64,000 nucleotides of DNA from an uncultured Acidobacteriaceae bacterium. Lineage in GTDB: Bacteria; Acidobacteriota; Terriglobia; Terriglobales; Acidobacteriaceae. The stretch spans positions 1-64,000 of the forward strand of contig CAIVDV010000069.1 in NCBI GenBank assembly GCA_903904755.1, in the 5' to 3' direction. The position numbers and the translations under genes were made by a program. Shown here one piece after another: positions 1 to 8,274 of the stretch (positions are counted from its first letter, which is position 1; each line of letters begins with the position of its first letter). The notes below the pieces were generated by a model. It was not told the DNA's origin and made no database searches. It saw only the letters and a program-made list of their open reading frames with translations.

Positions 1-385
1 GGCGACCCCACCGCCGAGGGTGAGAACGCAGTATGGCCCGATTTGCGCCGCAACCCGAAGGGACGGGGCCAGTTTTCCCCATTTCTGCGTCGCTCCTCGC
101 TTCAGTAACTCGTTACAGCGCACTCGTCGCTTCTTGAACTGGGGAAAACTCCTCTCCCGTCGCCACCACTCAGGTAATGTGAACAGGCCCTAATCGCCGT
201 TCAACTCTGCCAACCCACACCGACCCCAAATTCCACGCTCTCTCCCCAGCCGAACCCCGGAATCTCAACTCCCCGGCCCGCTGCCTTCAGCATTCGCGCA
301 CACCACCAATCCCAACCCATAAACTATGTGGGCAAGGAAATCCGCGTCGCATCCGCCGCGTACCTTCCAGGCCAAGGACCACCCC
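1..385. other. Non-coding start of window with an inverted repeat
   Basis: No credible gene was found here. A perfect 10-base inverted repeat (agttttcccc at 71-80, ggggaaaact at 141-150) encloses a smaller gtaac/gttac palindrome at 105-116. The layout resembles a dispersed repeat or a mobile-element remnant cut by the window edge, but no transposase reading frame is visible. The GH125 gene starts at 386, preceded by a ribosome-binding site (aagga at 374-378). Confidence 0.5.
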
Positions 386-1825
386 ATGCCCACCCGCCGC
401 CAACTCCTCCGCACCCTCGCCCTCACCTCCGGCGCAGCCGCCCTCGCCCGCTCCCCCCTCGCTGCCGCCACGCCCCCCGCCTACCCCTCCAAACGCCCCG
501 CACCCGCCGATCGCAAATTCCGCAGCCCCGCCGTCGACTCCGCCATCACCTCCGTCTCCGCCTCCATCCGCGACCCCCAGCTCGCCTGGCTCTTCGCCAA
601 CTGCCTCCCCAACACCCTCGACACCACCGTCACCTTCCGCCAATCCCCCAGCGGCCCTGACACCCTCGTCGTCACCGGCGACATCCCCGCCATGTGGCTC
701 CGCGACTCCTCCGCCCAGGTCTGGCCCTACCTCGCCTTCCTCTCCGCCGACCCCGACCTCGCCGCCCTCATCCACGGCCTCATCGCCCGCCAAACCCGCT
801 GCATCCTTACTGACCCCTACGCCAACGCCTTCATGCCCGACCTCGCCAGCCCCGAGCCCCTCTCCTGGTCCAAAACCGACCTAACCCAGCTCCTCCCCGG
901 CGTCGGCGAGCGCAAGTGGGAGATTGATTCCCTCTGCTACCCCATCCGCCTCGCCCACCGCTACTGGAAAGAGACTCGCGACTCAACCCCCTTCGGCCCC
1001 GACTGGCTCCGCGCCATGCACCTGGTCGTCACCACCTTCCGCCAGCAGCAGCGCAAGCTCTCCCCCGGCCCCTACCACTTCCAGCGCAACGCCAATAACC
1101 CCACTGACACCCTCCCCGAAGACGGCTACGGCGCACCCGCCCGCCCCGTCGGCCTCATCCACGCCGGCTTCCGCCCCTCCGACGATGCCTGCGTCTACCC
1201 CCTCAACATCCCCGGCAACTTCTTCGCCGTCGACGCCCTCCACCGCCTCGAAGAGATGTTCACTGAGCTCGCCCACGACACCGAGTCCGCCCGCGACGCC
1301 CGCCAGCTCGCCGACGAAGTCGCCGCCGCCATACAGCTCCACGGCCGCGCCCGCCACCCCCAGGCCGGCTTCATCTACGCCTACGAGGTCGACGGCTACG
1401 GCAATGCCATCTTCATGGACGACGCCAACTCCCCCAGCCTCCTCAGCCTCCCCTACTTCGGCTGCGTGCCACTCACTGACCCAACCTGGCAAGCCACTCG
1501 CGCCTTCGTCCTCAGCCCCGCCAACCCCTACTTCTTCCAGGGCACTGCCGCCGAAGGCGTCGGAGGCCCCCACGTCGGCCGCGACATGATCTGGCCCATG
1601 TCCCTCACCATGCGCGCCCTCACCACCCAAGACGAAGCCGAGCAGCTCCAATGCCTCCGCTGGCTCCGCTCCACCCACGCCGCCACAGGCTTCATGCACG
1701 AAAGCTTCCACAAAGACGACCCCCGCAAATTCACCCGCCCCTGGTTCGCCTGGGCCAACACCCTCTTCGGCGAACTCATCCTCTCCCTCCACAAATCCTC
1801 CCCAAAACTCCTCGCCCAAGCGTGA
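386..1825 (+). CDS. Tat-exported GH125 exo-alpha-1,6-mannosidase
   Basis: This 479-residue protein resembles glycoside hydrolase family 125 (formerly DUF1237), metal-independent exo-alpha-1,6-mannosidases. Family-like stretches include VTGDIPAMWLRDSSAQVWPY near residues 95-114 and the late segment GPHVGRDMIWPMS. The first residues contain TRRQLLR followed by a hydrophobic, Ala-rich segment, a twin-arginine signal, so folded export is expected. The ATG at 386 was chosen over an upstream one because it places the Tat motif at the N-terminus and has aagga eight bases upstream. It stands alone, with no partner transporter adjacent. The likely role is trimming mannosides outside the cytoplasm. Confidence 0.88.
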   Translation: MPTRRQLLRTLALTSGAAALARSPLAAATPPAYPSKRPAPADRKFRSPAVDSAITSVSASIRDPQLAWLFANCLPNTLDTTVTFRQSPSGPDTLVVTGDIPAMWLRDSSAQVWPYLAFLSADPDLAALIHGLIARQTRCILTDPYANAFMPDLASPEPLSWSKTDLTQLLPGVGERKWEIDSLCYPIRLAHRYWKETRDSTPFGPDWLRAMHLVVTTFRQQQRKLSPGPYHFQRNANNPTDTLPEDGYGAPARPVGLIHAGFRPSDDACVYPLNIPGNFFAVDALHRLEEMFTELAHDTESARDARQLADEVAAAIQLHGRARHPQAGFIYAYEVDGYGNAIFMDDANSPSLLSLPYFGCVPLTDPTWQATRAFVLSPANPYFFQGTAAEGVGGPHVGRDMIWPMSLTMRALTTQDEAEQLQCLRWLRSTHAATGFMHESFHKDDPRKFTRPWFAWANTLFGELILSLHKSSPKLLAQA

Positions 1826-2040
1826 GCAGAAAACACGTGTGAGCTAAGGGAGGCTGGCTCAGGGGTTCCGAGCTCTTCCCGCCCGACGCTACTCGTGACC
1901 GTTGGAATCACAATTTACTTCTGGCTTGAATAGCTGCTACCCTTGCCACCAACAGTGTGCAATCGGTGGGGCACGTTAATTTGTTGGGATGTGACAAAAA
2001 GAGTGGGCTCGCCACGCGCGCGAGTCGGGAACAACGCCAA

Positions 2041-3051
2041 ATGGATATCTTCGGATTCAAAAACGAAATCCCAGAGGACGAAGACCCTCAGGATGCCATA
2101 GTAAGAGCCGCCGTCAACGACGCCTGGCAGGAGTTGCTAGCCCGAACGCGCAGTGTGCCAGTTGCACTGGAGCCGAATCCGACGGCGCATGAAGGGGGCA
2201 CCAAGGGCGACCAACGAAGGGCTGATCACATAGGAGCGGCAAGTCGGATGGTGCTCGGAGAGAAGCATGCGGATCGCCTCAAGGTGCGCGGCGTGACGGG
2301 GCATGGAACACGGGAATTGAAGGAGGATCCCTCCGGCCCTAGTTTGAGTAAGTGGAACTTCTTGGTCTCGTTTGCAGCGGTCGCCGCCCTTGACTTGCTC
2401 TGGGCACCATCGTACCTTCGGCACCTGTCAAATGCCTGGGCAAGCCGCAGTGGAATATTTGGTATCGTCTTCTCGGCGGTCTTCTTCACTGTGTGGGGTG
2501 CATTCTTTGGGATTGGCCATTTTTTTGTTATTCGAGCACACGTAAGGTGCCCTAAGGATGCCCGGTGGCTTTACCATTACCCATGTAATAGGCACAAGCG
2601 AATAGGTTGCAAAACCTGCCTGCAAAGGGAATGGAATCTTCATCGATCCTTTATTTGGTCCATGGTCGCTTTTGACTATTACTTTTTTTGGTTTTTTTTC
2701 GGACCGCTTTTCCTGTACAGAAGCTCAACCATCAATTCCTTGGGGTTCATGATGAGCACTGGTGTCGGTCTGTTGCTCGTTTTCCGTTTAAGCGACCACT
2801 TAGGCCTGGAACCTCCACGCAATTTGGCGACGTCTTGGGGCTTTCTGCGGTCCCACGGCTCGCGGATATTCAGGACTCACCAGATAGTTCTCTTTGTGTC
2901 CTGGCTCGCACTGTTGACCCGTTCTATATCGTCCGATGACCTGAAGTTTACAAAACTCCTCTTGGTATCAGTCGTTCTCTATTTCATTGCGATCTTCTGG
3001 CTTGTGAAATACAAAGCCCTGTATCGCAACTTCAATCCCGCGTCTACGTGA
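2041..3051 (+). CDS. Uncharacterised multi-pass membrane protein
   Basis: The family is not recognised. The 336-residue product has a charged, acidic N-terminal half (about residues 1-100) and then about five or six hydrophobic segments, starting near residue 110 (FLVSFAAVAALDLLW) and ending near 330. Between the second and third segments is a Cys/His-rich loop (C..C..CKTC) that could bind metal. Base composition is clearly more AT-rich than the neighbours, with T-runs and codons rare elsewhere in the window, which suggests transfer. The start is uncertain. An in-frame ATG at 1957 exists, but the protein from 2041 looks more natural and neither start has a strong ribosome-binding site. Confidence 0.6.
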   Translation: MDIFGFKNEIPEDEDPQDAIVRAAVNDAWQELLARTRSVPVALEPNPTAHEGGTKGDQRRADHIGAASRMVLGEKHADRLKVRGVTGHGTRELKEDPSGPSLSKWNFLVSFAAVAALDLLWAPSYLRHLSNAWASRSGIFGIVFSAVFFTVWGAFFGIGHFFVIRAHVRCPKDARWLYHYPCNRHKRIGCKTCLQREWNLHRSFIWSMVAFDYYFFWFFFGPLFLYRSSTINSLGFMMSTGVGLLLVFRLSDHLGLEPPRNLATSWGFLRSHGSRIFRTHQIVLFVSWLALLTRSISSDDLKFTKLLLVSVVLYFIAIFWLVKYKALYRNFNPAST

Positions 3052-3121
3052 CAAACCAATCGACCGCCCAACCTCCACCCGCCCCAGATTCTGCCGGTCC
3101 GCGTCCCAGGCAGGTGGCACC

Positions 3122-3150
3122 CCCTTAGCCCAATGACCAAAGCAGGTGCC
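3122..3150 (+). repeat. Short repeat, copy 1 (flanks the gene at 3213-4034)
   Basis: The segment starting cccttagcccaa and continuing accaaagc recurs at 4129-4150 in the same orientation, with small differences in the middle. The two copies bracket the gene at 3213-4034. Confidence 0.5.
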
Positions 3151-3179
3151 CTACTCTTCCTTCCTTTGGAAGGGTAGGG
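3149..3179. terminator. Hairpin between convergent genes
   Basis: A 12-base stem (3149-3160 with 3168-3179, one G-U pair, 7-base loop) lies between the two convergent hypothetical genes and could end transcription from either side. There is no long T-run on either strand, so it could also be part of a dispersed repeat. Confidence 0.45.
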
Positions 3180-3212
3180 GGCAAAATACCAGCCCTGTTC
3201 TTTGGTAGCGTC

Positions 3213-4034
3213 CTAATTTGGCATTTTTCTGTCCTCGTCGGGCTTGTAATCAGTTACGGTTGGAGACAGTCCAGACGGCTTCATCTTCACGAAGCGCCCG
3301 TCCTCGCACCCCTGGAACAAGTCTTGGAAGGTCTGGCTCCGTTCGATCTCCATACAATCACGGTAGGTCACCTCTCGGGTAACAACAAAGATCGTCCCTC
3401 GATTATCCCAATCACTTCTTTCCACAAAAGCTCCGACATAGAATGGGAGTCCACAGTCAATGTCGCTTTTTTCTGGAGGAATTGGAGCGTCGCAGGAAAC
3501 AGTAAACGTTCTGGTTGCCCCCAGTCCGCGCGCTGCATGAGCAACGATCTTCTTCACCGTCAGGAGGTAGTCAGTTCTGTTTCGAACCTCAAACTGCAAA
3601 GTGACTTCAAAAGGGTTCTTGAAGGTTGGCGGAGTGACTGCCTTAATAGGCTCGATGTTGACCCATTGCCTCATAGCGTTCGACTGCAACGTGATTTGCT
3701 TTTCGGCAGATTGAGCAGATTTCCTCGTCTCTATCGACTGCCAGCAAATGACGCATCCTGTAAAGAATGCTATTCCAACCAGCCACCAGTTAGAGTCTTT
3801 CCACCAGAGGGTCCGTTCGACGCCTGCGTTCCCGGTTGGCGAGTTGCAACCGGGGCCGGCCTGATCTGCTTGACCGCCATTCTGTTTATTTGCCTTGACC
3901 GCTCCGACCGGACTCCCTTCCCCCTGTACTTGGTTTGCTGCGGTCTGTCTGGACTTGGCAGCTTGATTTGGCTCACCGGGCACCAATGGTGCGGATGCCA
4001 AGAGCAAACCGAGTATCACCAGCCATTTACGCAT
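3213..4034 (-). CDS. Uncharacterised exported/membrane-anchored protein
   Basis: The family is not recognised. The 273-residue product begins with a signal-like sequence (MRKWLVILGLLLASAPLVPG), followed by a Gln/Asn/Gly-rich linker to about residue 75. A hydrophobic segment at about 83-98 (WWLVGIAFFTGCVICW) leads into a short coiled stretch and then a soluble beta-rich domain to the end. The domain has several Cys residues (for example CDAPIPPEKSDIDCG) that could form disulphides. It is convergent with the gene at 2041-3051, shares its lower GC content, and is bracketed by a short direct repeat. Cargo of a former transfer event is plausible but not shown. Confidence 0.6.
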   Translation of the reverse strand: MRKWLVILGLLLASAPLVPGEPNQAAKSRQTAANQVQGEGSPVGAVKANKQNGGQADQAGPGCNSPTGNAGVERTLWWKDSNWWLVGIAFFTGCVICWQSIETRKSAQSAEKQITLQSNAMRQWVNIEPIKAVTPPTFKNPFEVTLQFEVRNRTDYLLTVKKIVAHAARGLGATRTFTVSCDAPIPPEKSDIDCGLPFYVGAFVERSDWDNRGTIFVVTREVTYRDCMEIERSQTFQDLFQGCEDGRFVKMKPSGLSPTVTDYKPDEDRKMPN

Positions 4035-4128
4035 GGCAGAAATGTATCATAAACATCCATTACACGAACTCAATTCATAGGCTTGCTACCCATCAATACA
4101 TGGATTCGATCCCTGGCAACTAGCCTCA

Positions 4129-4150
4129 CCCTTAGCCCAAGTACCAAAGC
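4129..4150 (+). repeat. Short repeat, copy 2
   Basis: This is the second copy of the element at 3122-3150 (cccttagcccaa, then accaaagc). It lies about 100 bases past the start of the hypothetical gene at 3213-4034. Confidence 0.5.
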
Positions 4151-4480
4151 GTGCGCCCCATCCATCCAGCGCACCTTGCCGGATGGGCAGGACCAACTAC
4201 CCCCTCCACGGACCCTGCCCTCACACCCCAATCGAGCGCCAGCTCGATGCCACTAGCTCCGCTGCATCCGTCAACCCCCCAAATCTCCACACCCCAGCCA
4301 AACCCAACAAAACAAACCACATCCCCCCTCAAAAAACCGCCCCACCACTGCCTGCAATTAACCCCCAAAGGCGCACAATGGAAGCAGTCCCGCAAAGAGG
4401 AAACCTCCATGCCACAACACATCCGAAATCCCGACCCCTTGAGCACCGCTCCAAACCGAATTCCCCCCAAAACGCGCAAA

Positions 4481-4510
4481 AAGTGCACCAAAACGCATCA
4501 AAATGCACCA
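4481..4510 (+). repeat. Three 10-base tandem units
   Basis: Consecutive units aagtgcacca, aaacgcatca and aaatgcacca repeat at exactly 10 bases, which is about one helical turn, each led by a short A-tract. The array lies about 180 bases upstream of the ArsR-family promoter. Function is unknown. It could be a protein-binding or bent-DNA element. Confidence 0.5.
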
Positions 4511-4688
4511 GGTAACCACCCCGTAACTCGCATCCCATCAACCACATAGCCGCCGAAAACAGCAAAAACACACCCCCTCCCCCCCCTTTTACCTGGTTAC
4601 CTCCCCCAAAAGCCACCCCAAAATCCTCGCCTCTCCCGCGAATTTCCCCGTCCCGGCCCACCCAATCCCGACCCAATTCAATCCACCC

Positions 4689-4717
4689 TTGACACACAGG
4701 GCCCCACCCACTACCAT
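4689..4717 (+). promoter_or_regulatory. Sigma-70-like promoter of the ArsR gene, leaderless
   Basis: TTGACA at 4689-4694, a 17-base spacer and TACCAT at 4712-4717 fit a housekeeping promoter. The expected transcript start falls on the GTG start codon at 4724, so the mRNA would be leaderless. No ribosome-binding site precedes the GTG, which agrees. Confidence 0.6.
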
Positions 4718-4723
4718 TCGGTT

Positions 4724-5074
4724 GTGGATAAGCTCTCCCCCACCTTCGCCGCCCTCGCCGACCCCACTCGCCGCGCCATGGTCCTCAGGCTCACCCGCGG
4801 CCCCGCCACCATCCACGACCTCACCGCTCCCTTCCCCCTCTCGCAGCAGATGATCTCCAAGCACGTCGCCTCCCTGGTGCGCGCGCGCATCGTCGTCAAG
4901 CACAAGCGCGGCCGCCACAGCGTCTGCTCGCTCCAACCCACAGCCATCAAGGCCGTCGCCGACTGGGCACTCGACTTCCGCTCCCTCTGGGAGCAGAGCT
5001 TCGACAAACTCGACGCGGTCCTCGAACAAATGAAAGCCGAGGAGGCAAACCGTGACACTACCGTCCCCAAATAG
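4724..5074 (+). CDS. ArsR-family winged-helix transcriptional regulator
   Basis: This 116-residue DNA-binding protein has the ArsR winged helix at about residues 8-90, including LADPTRRAMVLRL and the recognition region PLSQQMISKHVASLVRA. No Cys cluster typical of metal sensors is present. It belongs instead to the subgroup found next to SRPBCC/AHSA1 proteins. It overlaps the downstream SRPBCC gene by 23 bases, so the two are translated from one message. It probably autoregulates this pair, but the ligand is unknown. The GTG start is supported by a promoter placed for a leaderless transcript. Confidence 0.85.
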   Translation: MDKLSPTFAALADPTRRAMVLRLTRGPATIHDLTAPFPLSQQMISKHVASLVRARIVVKHKRGRHSVCSLQPTAIKAVADWALDFRSLWEQSFDKLDAVLEQMKAEEANRDTTVPK

Positions 5075-5564
5075 CTCCGCAACCCAGTCCATCACCCGCG
5101 TCTTCAACGCACCCCGCGCCCTCGTCTGGAAGGCCTGGACCACCCCCGAGCTCGTCATGCAGTGGTGGGGCCCCAAAGGCCTCACCTGCCCCGTCTGCCG
5201 CATCGACCTCCGCGTCGGCGGCCGCTTCACCTGGTCCATGGGCCTCCCCGATGGCCAAATCTTCTACAACGGCGGCAAATTCCTCGAAATCACCCCATTC
5301 GAGCGAATTGTCTGGCTCTGGCACTTCGCCGATGCCGACGGCAATTGGGTCAGCCCCGCCCAATACGGCTTCCCCCACGAAGACCGCGAAGGCAACGTCG
5401 ACGAAATCCTCTTCGCCGACTACGGTGACGGCCAAACCCTGCTCACCTACAACCGCAACGACCCCGCCGCCACCCCGGAAGAGAACGAAGGCGCCGCCGC
5501 CGGCTACGCCGAGATCCTCGACAAGCTCGCCGACCTCCTGGCCACTCTCGTCGCCTCAGCCTAA
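5052..5564 (+). CDS. SRPBCC (AHSA1-like) ligand-binding protein
   Basis: This 170-residue protein has the START-like/AHSA1 fold, recognised from its opening (ITRVFNAPRALVWKAWTTPE), the WWGPKG turn near residue 38 and the later GDGQTLLTYN strand. Such proteins bind small hydrophobic ligands and are often paired with ArsR regulators, but no substrate can be assigned. The GTG start at 5052 has a strong ribosome-binding site (ggagg at 5041-5045) lying inside the end of the ArsR gene. A bidirectional terminator follows. Confidence 0.82.
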   Translation: MTLPSPNSSATQSITRVFNAPRALVWKAWTTPELVMQWWGPKGLTCPVCRIDLRVGGRFTWSMGLPDGQIFYNGGKFLEITPFERIVWLWHFADADGNWVSPAQYGFPHEDREGNVDEILFADYGDGQTLLTYNRNDPAATPEENEGAAAGYAEILDKLADLLATLVASA

Positions 5565-5627
5565 CCACCCGCCAAAAGCGGCAGCCACCCGGAAACCCCG
5601 AGCGGCTGTCGCCTCTCAAAAACACGA

Positions 5628-5656
5628 AAGCGGCGAGGACTCATTCCTCGCCGCTT
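5628..5656. terminator. Bidirectional terminator
   Basis: A perfect 12-base stem (5628-5639 with 5645-5656) and 5-base loop lie between the convergent SRPBCC and cytochrome b genes. On the minus strand it is followed by a short T-run, so it mainly suits the cytochrome operon. Confidence 0.75.
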
Positions 5657-5703
5657 CCCATGCCTTCCTGCCCCTGTTTGCGCCGCCCCGCGGCAACCAC
5701 TCC

Positions 5704-6558
5704 CTAGCTGAAGTATGCCGTCAGGGTCAGCACCAGCAGCGTCAACCCAATCACAATCGCAATCGTTCCAATCACGCGTGAAAAGTGTACCTGCCAGGTC
5801 TGCGGAGCCTCACCCAACCGCGCTTCCAGCTTCCCGTCGCGCTTCAGCCGCGCATACTCCATCGGCCGCTTGTGGGCAAACTCTTCCTCGCTCTCCACGC
5901 CCGTAAACACCACCATATCCATCGGGAAACTATCCGGCCTCAGGTGCGTATTCACAAAGTGGATCGAGAAGATGAACAGAATCGCCAGCAGCCCTTCTTC
6001 GCTGTGGATCACCAGCGCCGCATTCAGCGCCCATCCCGGCAGGAAGTGCGCAAAAAACGGTGCAAACCACATCGCATATCCTGAGAAGCCGATAACAATC
6101 ATTCCCCAGAACACCGCCCAGTAGTCGAACTTCTCCCAGTAGGCATAGCGGTCAAAGTGCGGCCTCTCTCCCAGCCCCACCATCCAGCGCAGGTGGCCAA
6201 ACAAATCCTTCGCATCCTTCCAGTTCGCCACCATCGAATTCGGCCCCCAGAAGACGCCCTTTTCGCGATGCAGAATCCCTCGCGTAAAGATCTCCTTCAG
6301 GTGGATCAGAAACGCAATCGACAGCACCACTGCAAAGAACTTGTGAAAGAACAGAATCGCACCAAATCCGCCTACGCCCTTCGCCAGTCCGCGAGCCCAA
6401 ATGCTCTCGCTGAACCGCAGCGGAAGCCCCGTTCCGGCCAGCCCCAGAAACGTCGTAAACAGCACCCCGTGCATGTACCTCTGCTCGCGCGTAAACCGCT
6501 GGAAGAACCGCCCCCCCGGCTTCGTCTCCTTCACTGTCGCCTGCTCCAAATCACTCAT
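5704..6558 (-). CDS. Membrane cytochrome b subunit (FdhI/NarI-like)
   Basis: This 284-residue integral membrane protein resembles the cytochrome b561/formate dehydrogenase gamma family. Candidate haem-ligand histidines lie in hydrophobic segments: RYMHGVLF near residue 30, FFHKFF and FLIHLKE near 70-90, and VIHSEEGLL and FSIHFVNTH near 185-205. The ATG at 6558 has a ggagg site and overlaps the end of the upstream 11-haem cytochrome by 8 bases. A TTG at 6570 is less likely. It aligns with the C-terminal half of the fused protein at 9211-11166. The pair probably passes electrons between the quinone pool and periplasmic haems. Confidence 0.85.
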   Translation of the reverse strand: MSDLEQATVKETKPGGRFFQRFTREQRYMHGVLFTTFLGLAGTGLPLRFSESIWARGLAKGVGGFGAILFFHKFFAVVLSIAFLIHLKEIFTRGILHREKGVFWGPNSMVANWKDAKDLFGHLRWMVGLGERPHFDRYAYWEKFDYWAVFWGMIVIGFSGYAMWFAPFFAHFLPGWALNAALVIHSEEGLLAILFIFSIHFVNTHLRPDSFPMDMVVFTGVESEEEFAHKRPMEYARLKRDGKLEARLGEAPQTWQVHFSRVIGTIAIVIGLTLLVLTLTAYFS

Positions 6559-7825
6559 GGTCCCCTCCAACGGTCTTCTTCTCTTTGATCTGGTTGTAGC
6601 GCGCGCGAATCAGCCACAGCAGCGTGTGAATCATGAAAAACGTAAGTACGCTCGCCAGCAGCACATTCATGAACGTCCGCACATAGTACAGCGCCGGATT
6701 GAGCTTCCGGTCATGCGCGTTGGCATGCGGCTGATACTGCACAAAACTCGCGTTCGCGCCCGCATGGCAGGCCCCGCAGGTCTTGATCAGGTTCGCCTTG
6801 TTCACTGGCGACTTCGGATCGCTCGCCGGCAATATCTCGTGCGCTCCATGGCAATCCCAGCACCGCGCCGTCTCCACATACCCGCCCAGCGAACCAAGCT
6901 GCGAGTGGAACGTATCGCGATACGTGGACAGCTTGTCCTTGTGGCACGATCCGCATATCGGCGTCGACTGCATACGGAACGCTGACTCCGTCGGATGCAG
7001 AATCTCGTGCGCCGTGTGGCAGTCCGTGCATACCGGTGCCTTCACGTTTCCTGCCGCCATTTGCTTGCCGTGCGAACCGCCCATGTAGTCGTCGTTGATC
7101 TTCGCGTGGCAGCTTCCGCACGTCTTCGGAATGTTCACCCGGTTCGTCGGACTCGCCGGATCCTTGCGGCTCAGAATGTGATGCGATCCATGGCAGCTCT
7201 GGCAGTTCGCCGCCACCAGCAGCCCTTCCTTGCTCAGCGCAAATCCGTGTATCGAATCCATGTACTTCGGATACACGCTCGCCAACCCATGCTTCTGCGC
7301 CATCCCCTGGTTGCTGTGGCACTTCCCGCACGTATTCGGAATATTCAGCGGATACACCGCCGATCGCGAATCCGCCTTCGGAAATATCGAGTGCGCGCTC
7401 CCATGGCAGCTCGTGCACGGATGCTCCTTCGAGTCCGCATGAACGCTGCCCGCAAGCCCCTGCGCCTCATCCGCGTGGCAGCCCTTGCAGTCCACCTTCG
7501 CCACCTGCGCCGGATGCGGATACTCCTTGATGTTCTGGTGGCAATCATTGCACTTCATCGTGCCGTGGATGCTCTTGTTGAATGTCTTTCCGTCTACCGC
7601 AACGCTGTGTCCACTCGCGTCCTGCATCTCCGCGTTGTCGTGGCAACCCAGGCAATCCGTCTGCGCCTGCAACCTGCCCGCGTTTGTCACCAGCAGAGAG
7701 CCGGCCAACACACCAGCCAGCATTCCCCAGCGCATCCGTCGCCCAGCACCTCGGCAAACAACTCCGTTCGTCAACCGCCCGAACAACTCTATCAATAAGC
7801 TTCTAAAACTAGCGGCTTCGCCCAT
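6551..7825 (-). CDS. Membrane-anchored 11-haem cytochrome c
   Basis: The 424-residue product carries 11 CXXCH haem-attachment motifs, from CLGCH near residue 58 to CGACH near 350. A hydrophobic anchor follows near 380-400 (FMNVLLASVLTFFMIHTLLW), then a short cytoplasmic tail. The N-terminus has about 30 residues before a signal-like segment (MRWGMLAGVLAGSLLV), so the true start may be the ATG at 7735. The haem domain should face the periplasm. The overlapping cytochrome b gene downstream makes a two-subunit module, organised like Geobacter CbcL, a fusion of multihaem c and diheme b domains. The electron donor or acceptor is unknown. Confidence 0.87.
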   Translation of the reverse strand: MGEAASFRSLLIELFGRLTNGVVCRGAGRRMRWGMLAGVLAGSLLVTNAGRLQAQTDCLGCHDNAEMQDASGHSVAVDGKTFNKSIHGTMKCNDCHQNIKEYPHPAQVAKVDCKGCHADEAQGLAGSVHADSKEHPCTSCHGSAHSIFPKADSRSAVYPLNIPNTCGKCHSNQGMAQKHGLASVYPKYMDSIHGFALSKEGLLVAANCQSCHGSHHILSRKDPASPTNRVNIPKTCGSCHAKINDDYMGGSHGKQMAAGNVKAPVCTDCHTAHEILHPTESAFRMQSTPICGSCHKDKLSTYRDTFHSQLGSLGGYVETARCWDCHGAHEILPASDPKSPVNKANLIKTCGACHAGANASFVQYQPHANAHDRKLNPALYYVRTFMNVLLASVLTFFMIHTLLWLIRARYNQIKEKKTVGGDHE

Positions 7826-8274
7826 CCTGCCGTCTTCCTTCTCCGGTGAACGCGCTCACGCACCATCCCCGGCCTGCCAATCGCGAACCCCCGCCCTTGC
7901 GTCTTCTCAGAGCCATAGGTACAGCAGTCGCTCTCAAGAGGTGACACGATTGAAAAAAAAATCGCAGTGACTCGTATCACAACCACCCTTGGCCTGCGAC
8001 ACGCCTGCCAGTTTTCCTCACACGCCAGGTGCTCAATGATCTCTTTTTATGGGACGAACCAATCACAGAGAGCGGGTGCCACCGGTCCCTCGCACTTGGG
8101 GACCGGTGATGACAGTCCCTCACAAACGCGAGTGCGCAGAACCAATCCCCCTCACCAGTCGGGAGAGAGAAAAGCCCGAAAAATTATTCATGGAACTCAT
8201 CTTCGCTACGGAAGTCCGCGCTCCTGCCAGACCTGTTCGCAGCTCAATTCGGCTAAAAGCTGGAGGCTGCTCTC
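7826..8274. other. Upstream region of the split cytochrome module
   Basis: No gene was found here. It holds a CRP/FNR-like palindrome at 7966-7981, about 150 bases upstream of the cytochrome start, and a perfect hairpin at 8081-8107 (accggtccc/gggaccggt). The surrounding text (gcgggtgcca...gatgacagtccctcac) resembles other repeat-like spacers in this window. The rest shows nothing recognisable. Confidence 0.5.
7966..7981. promoter_or_regulatory. CRP/FNR-family-like operator
   Basis: AGTGA, 6 bases, TCACA matches the CRP consensus TGTGA-N6-TCACA at 9 of 10 positions. It lies about 150 bases upstream of the 11-haem cytochrome start at 7825. A similar site precedes the fused cytochrome gene. 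Confidence 0.45.

Larger units (their letters stand above)
4035..4723. other. Non-coding, G-poor spacer with phased repeats
   Basis: No credible gene was found here. The repeat copy at 4129-4150 is followed by about 500 bases that are strikingly rich in C and A and poor in G on the plus strand. Reading frames through it are low-complexity and on both strands, so they are unlikely to be genes. A hairpin (ccatcc/ggatgg) lies near 4159-4189. At 4481-4510 three 10-base units (aagtgcacca, aaacgcatca, aaatgcacca) repeat in tandem. A sigma-70-like promoter for the next gene is at its right edge. Confidence 0.6.

Noticed and set aside
4132-4697. Overlapping frames on both strands of the G-poor spacer
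   Set aside because: Products are low-complexity (Pro/Thr/Ser or Gly/Trp-rich) in several frames at once, with no ribosome-binding sites, as expected from biased composition rather than coding.
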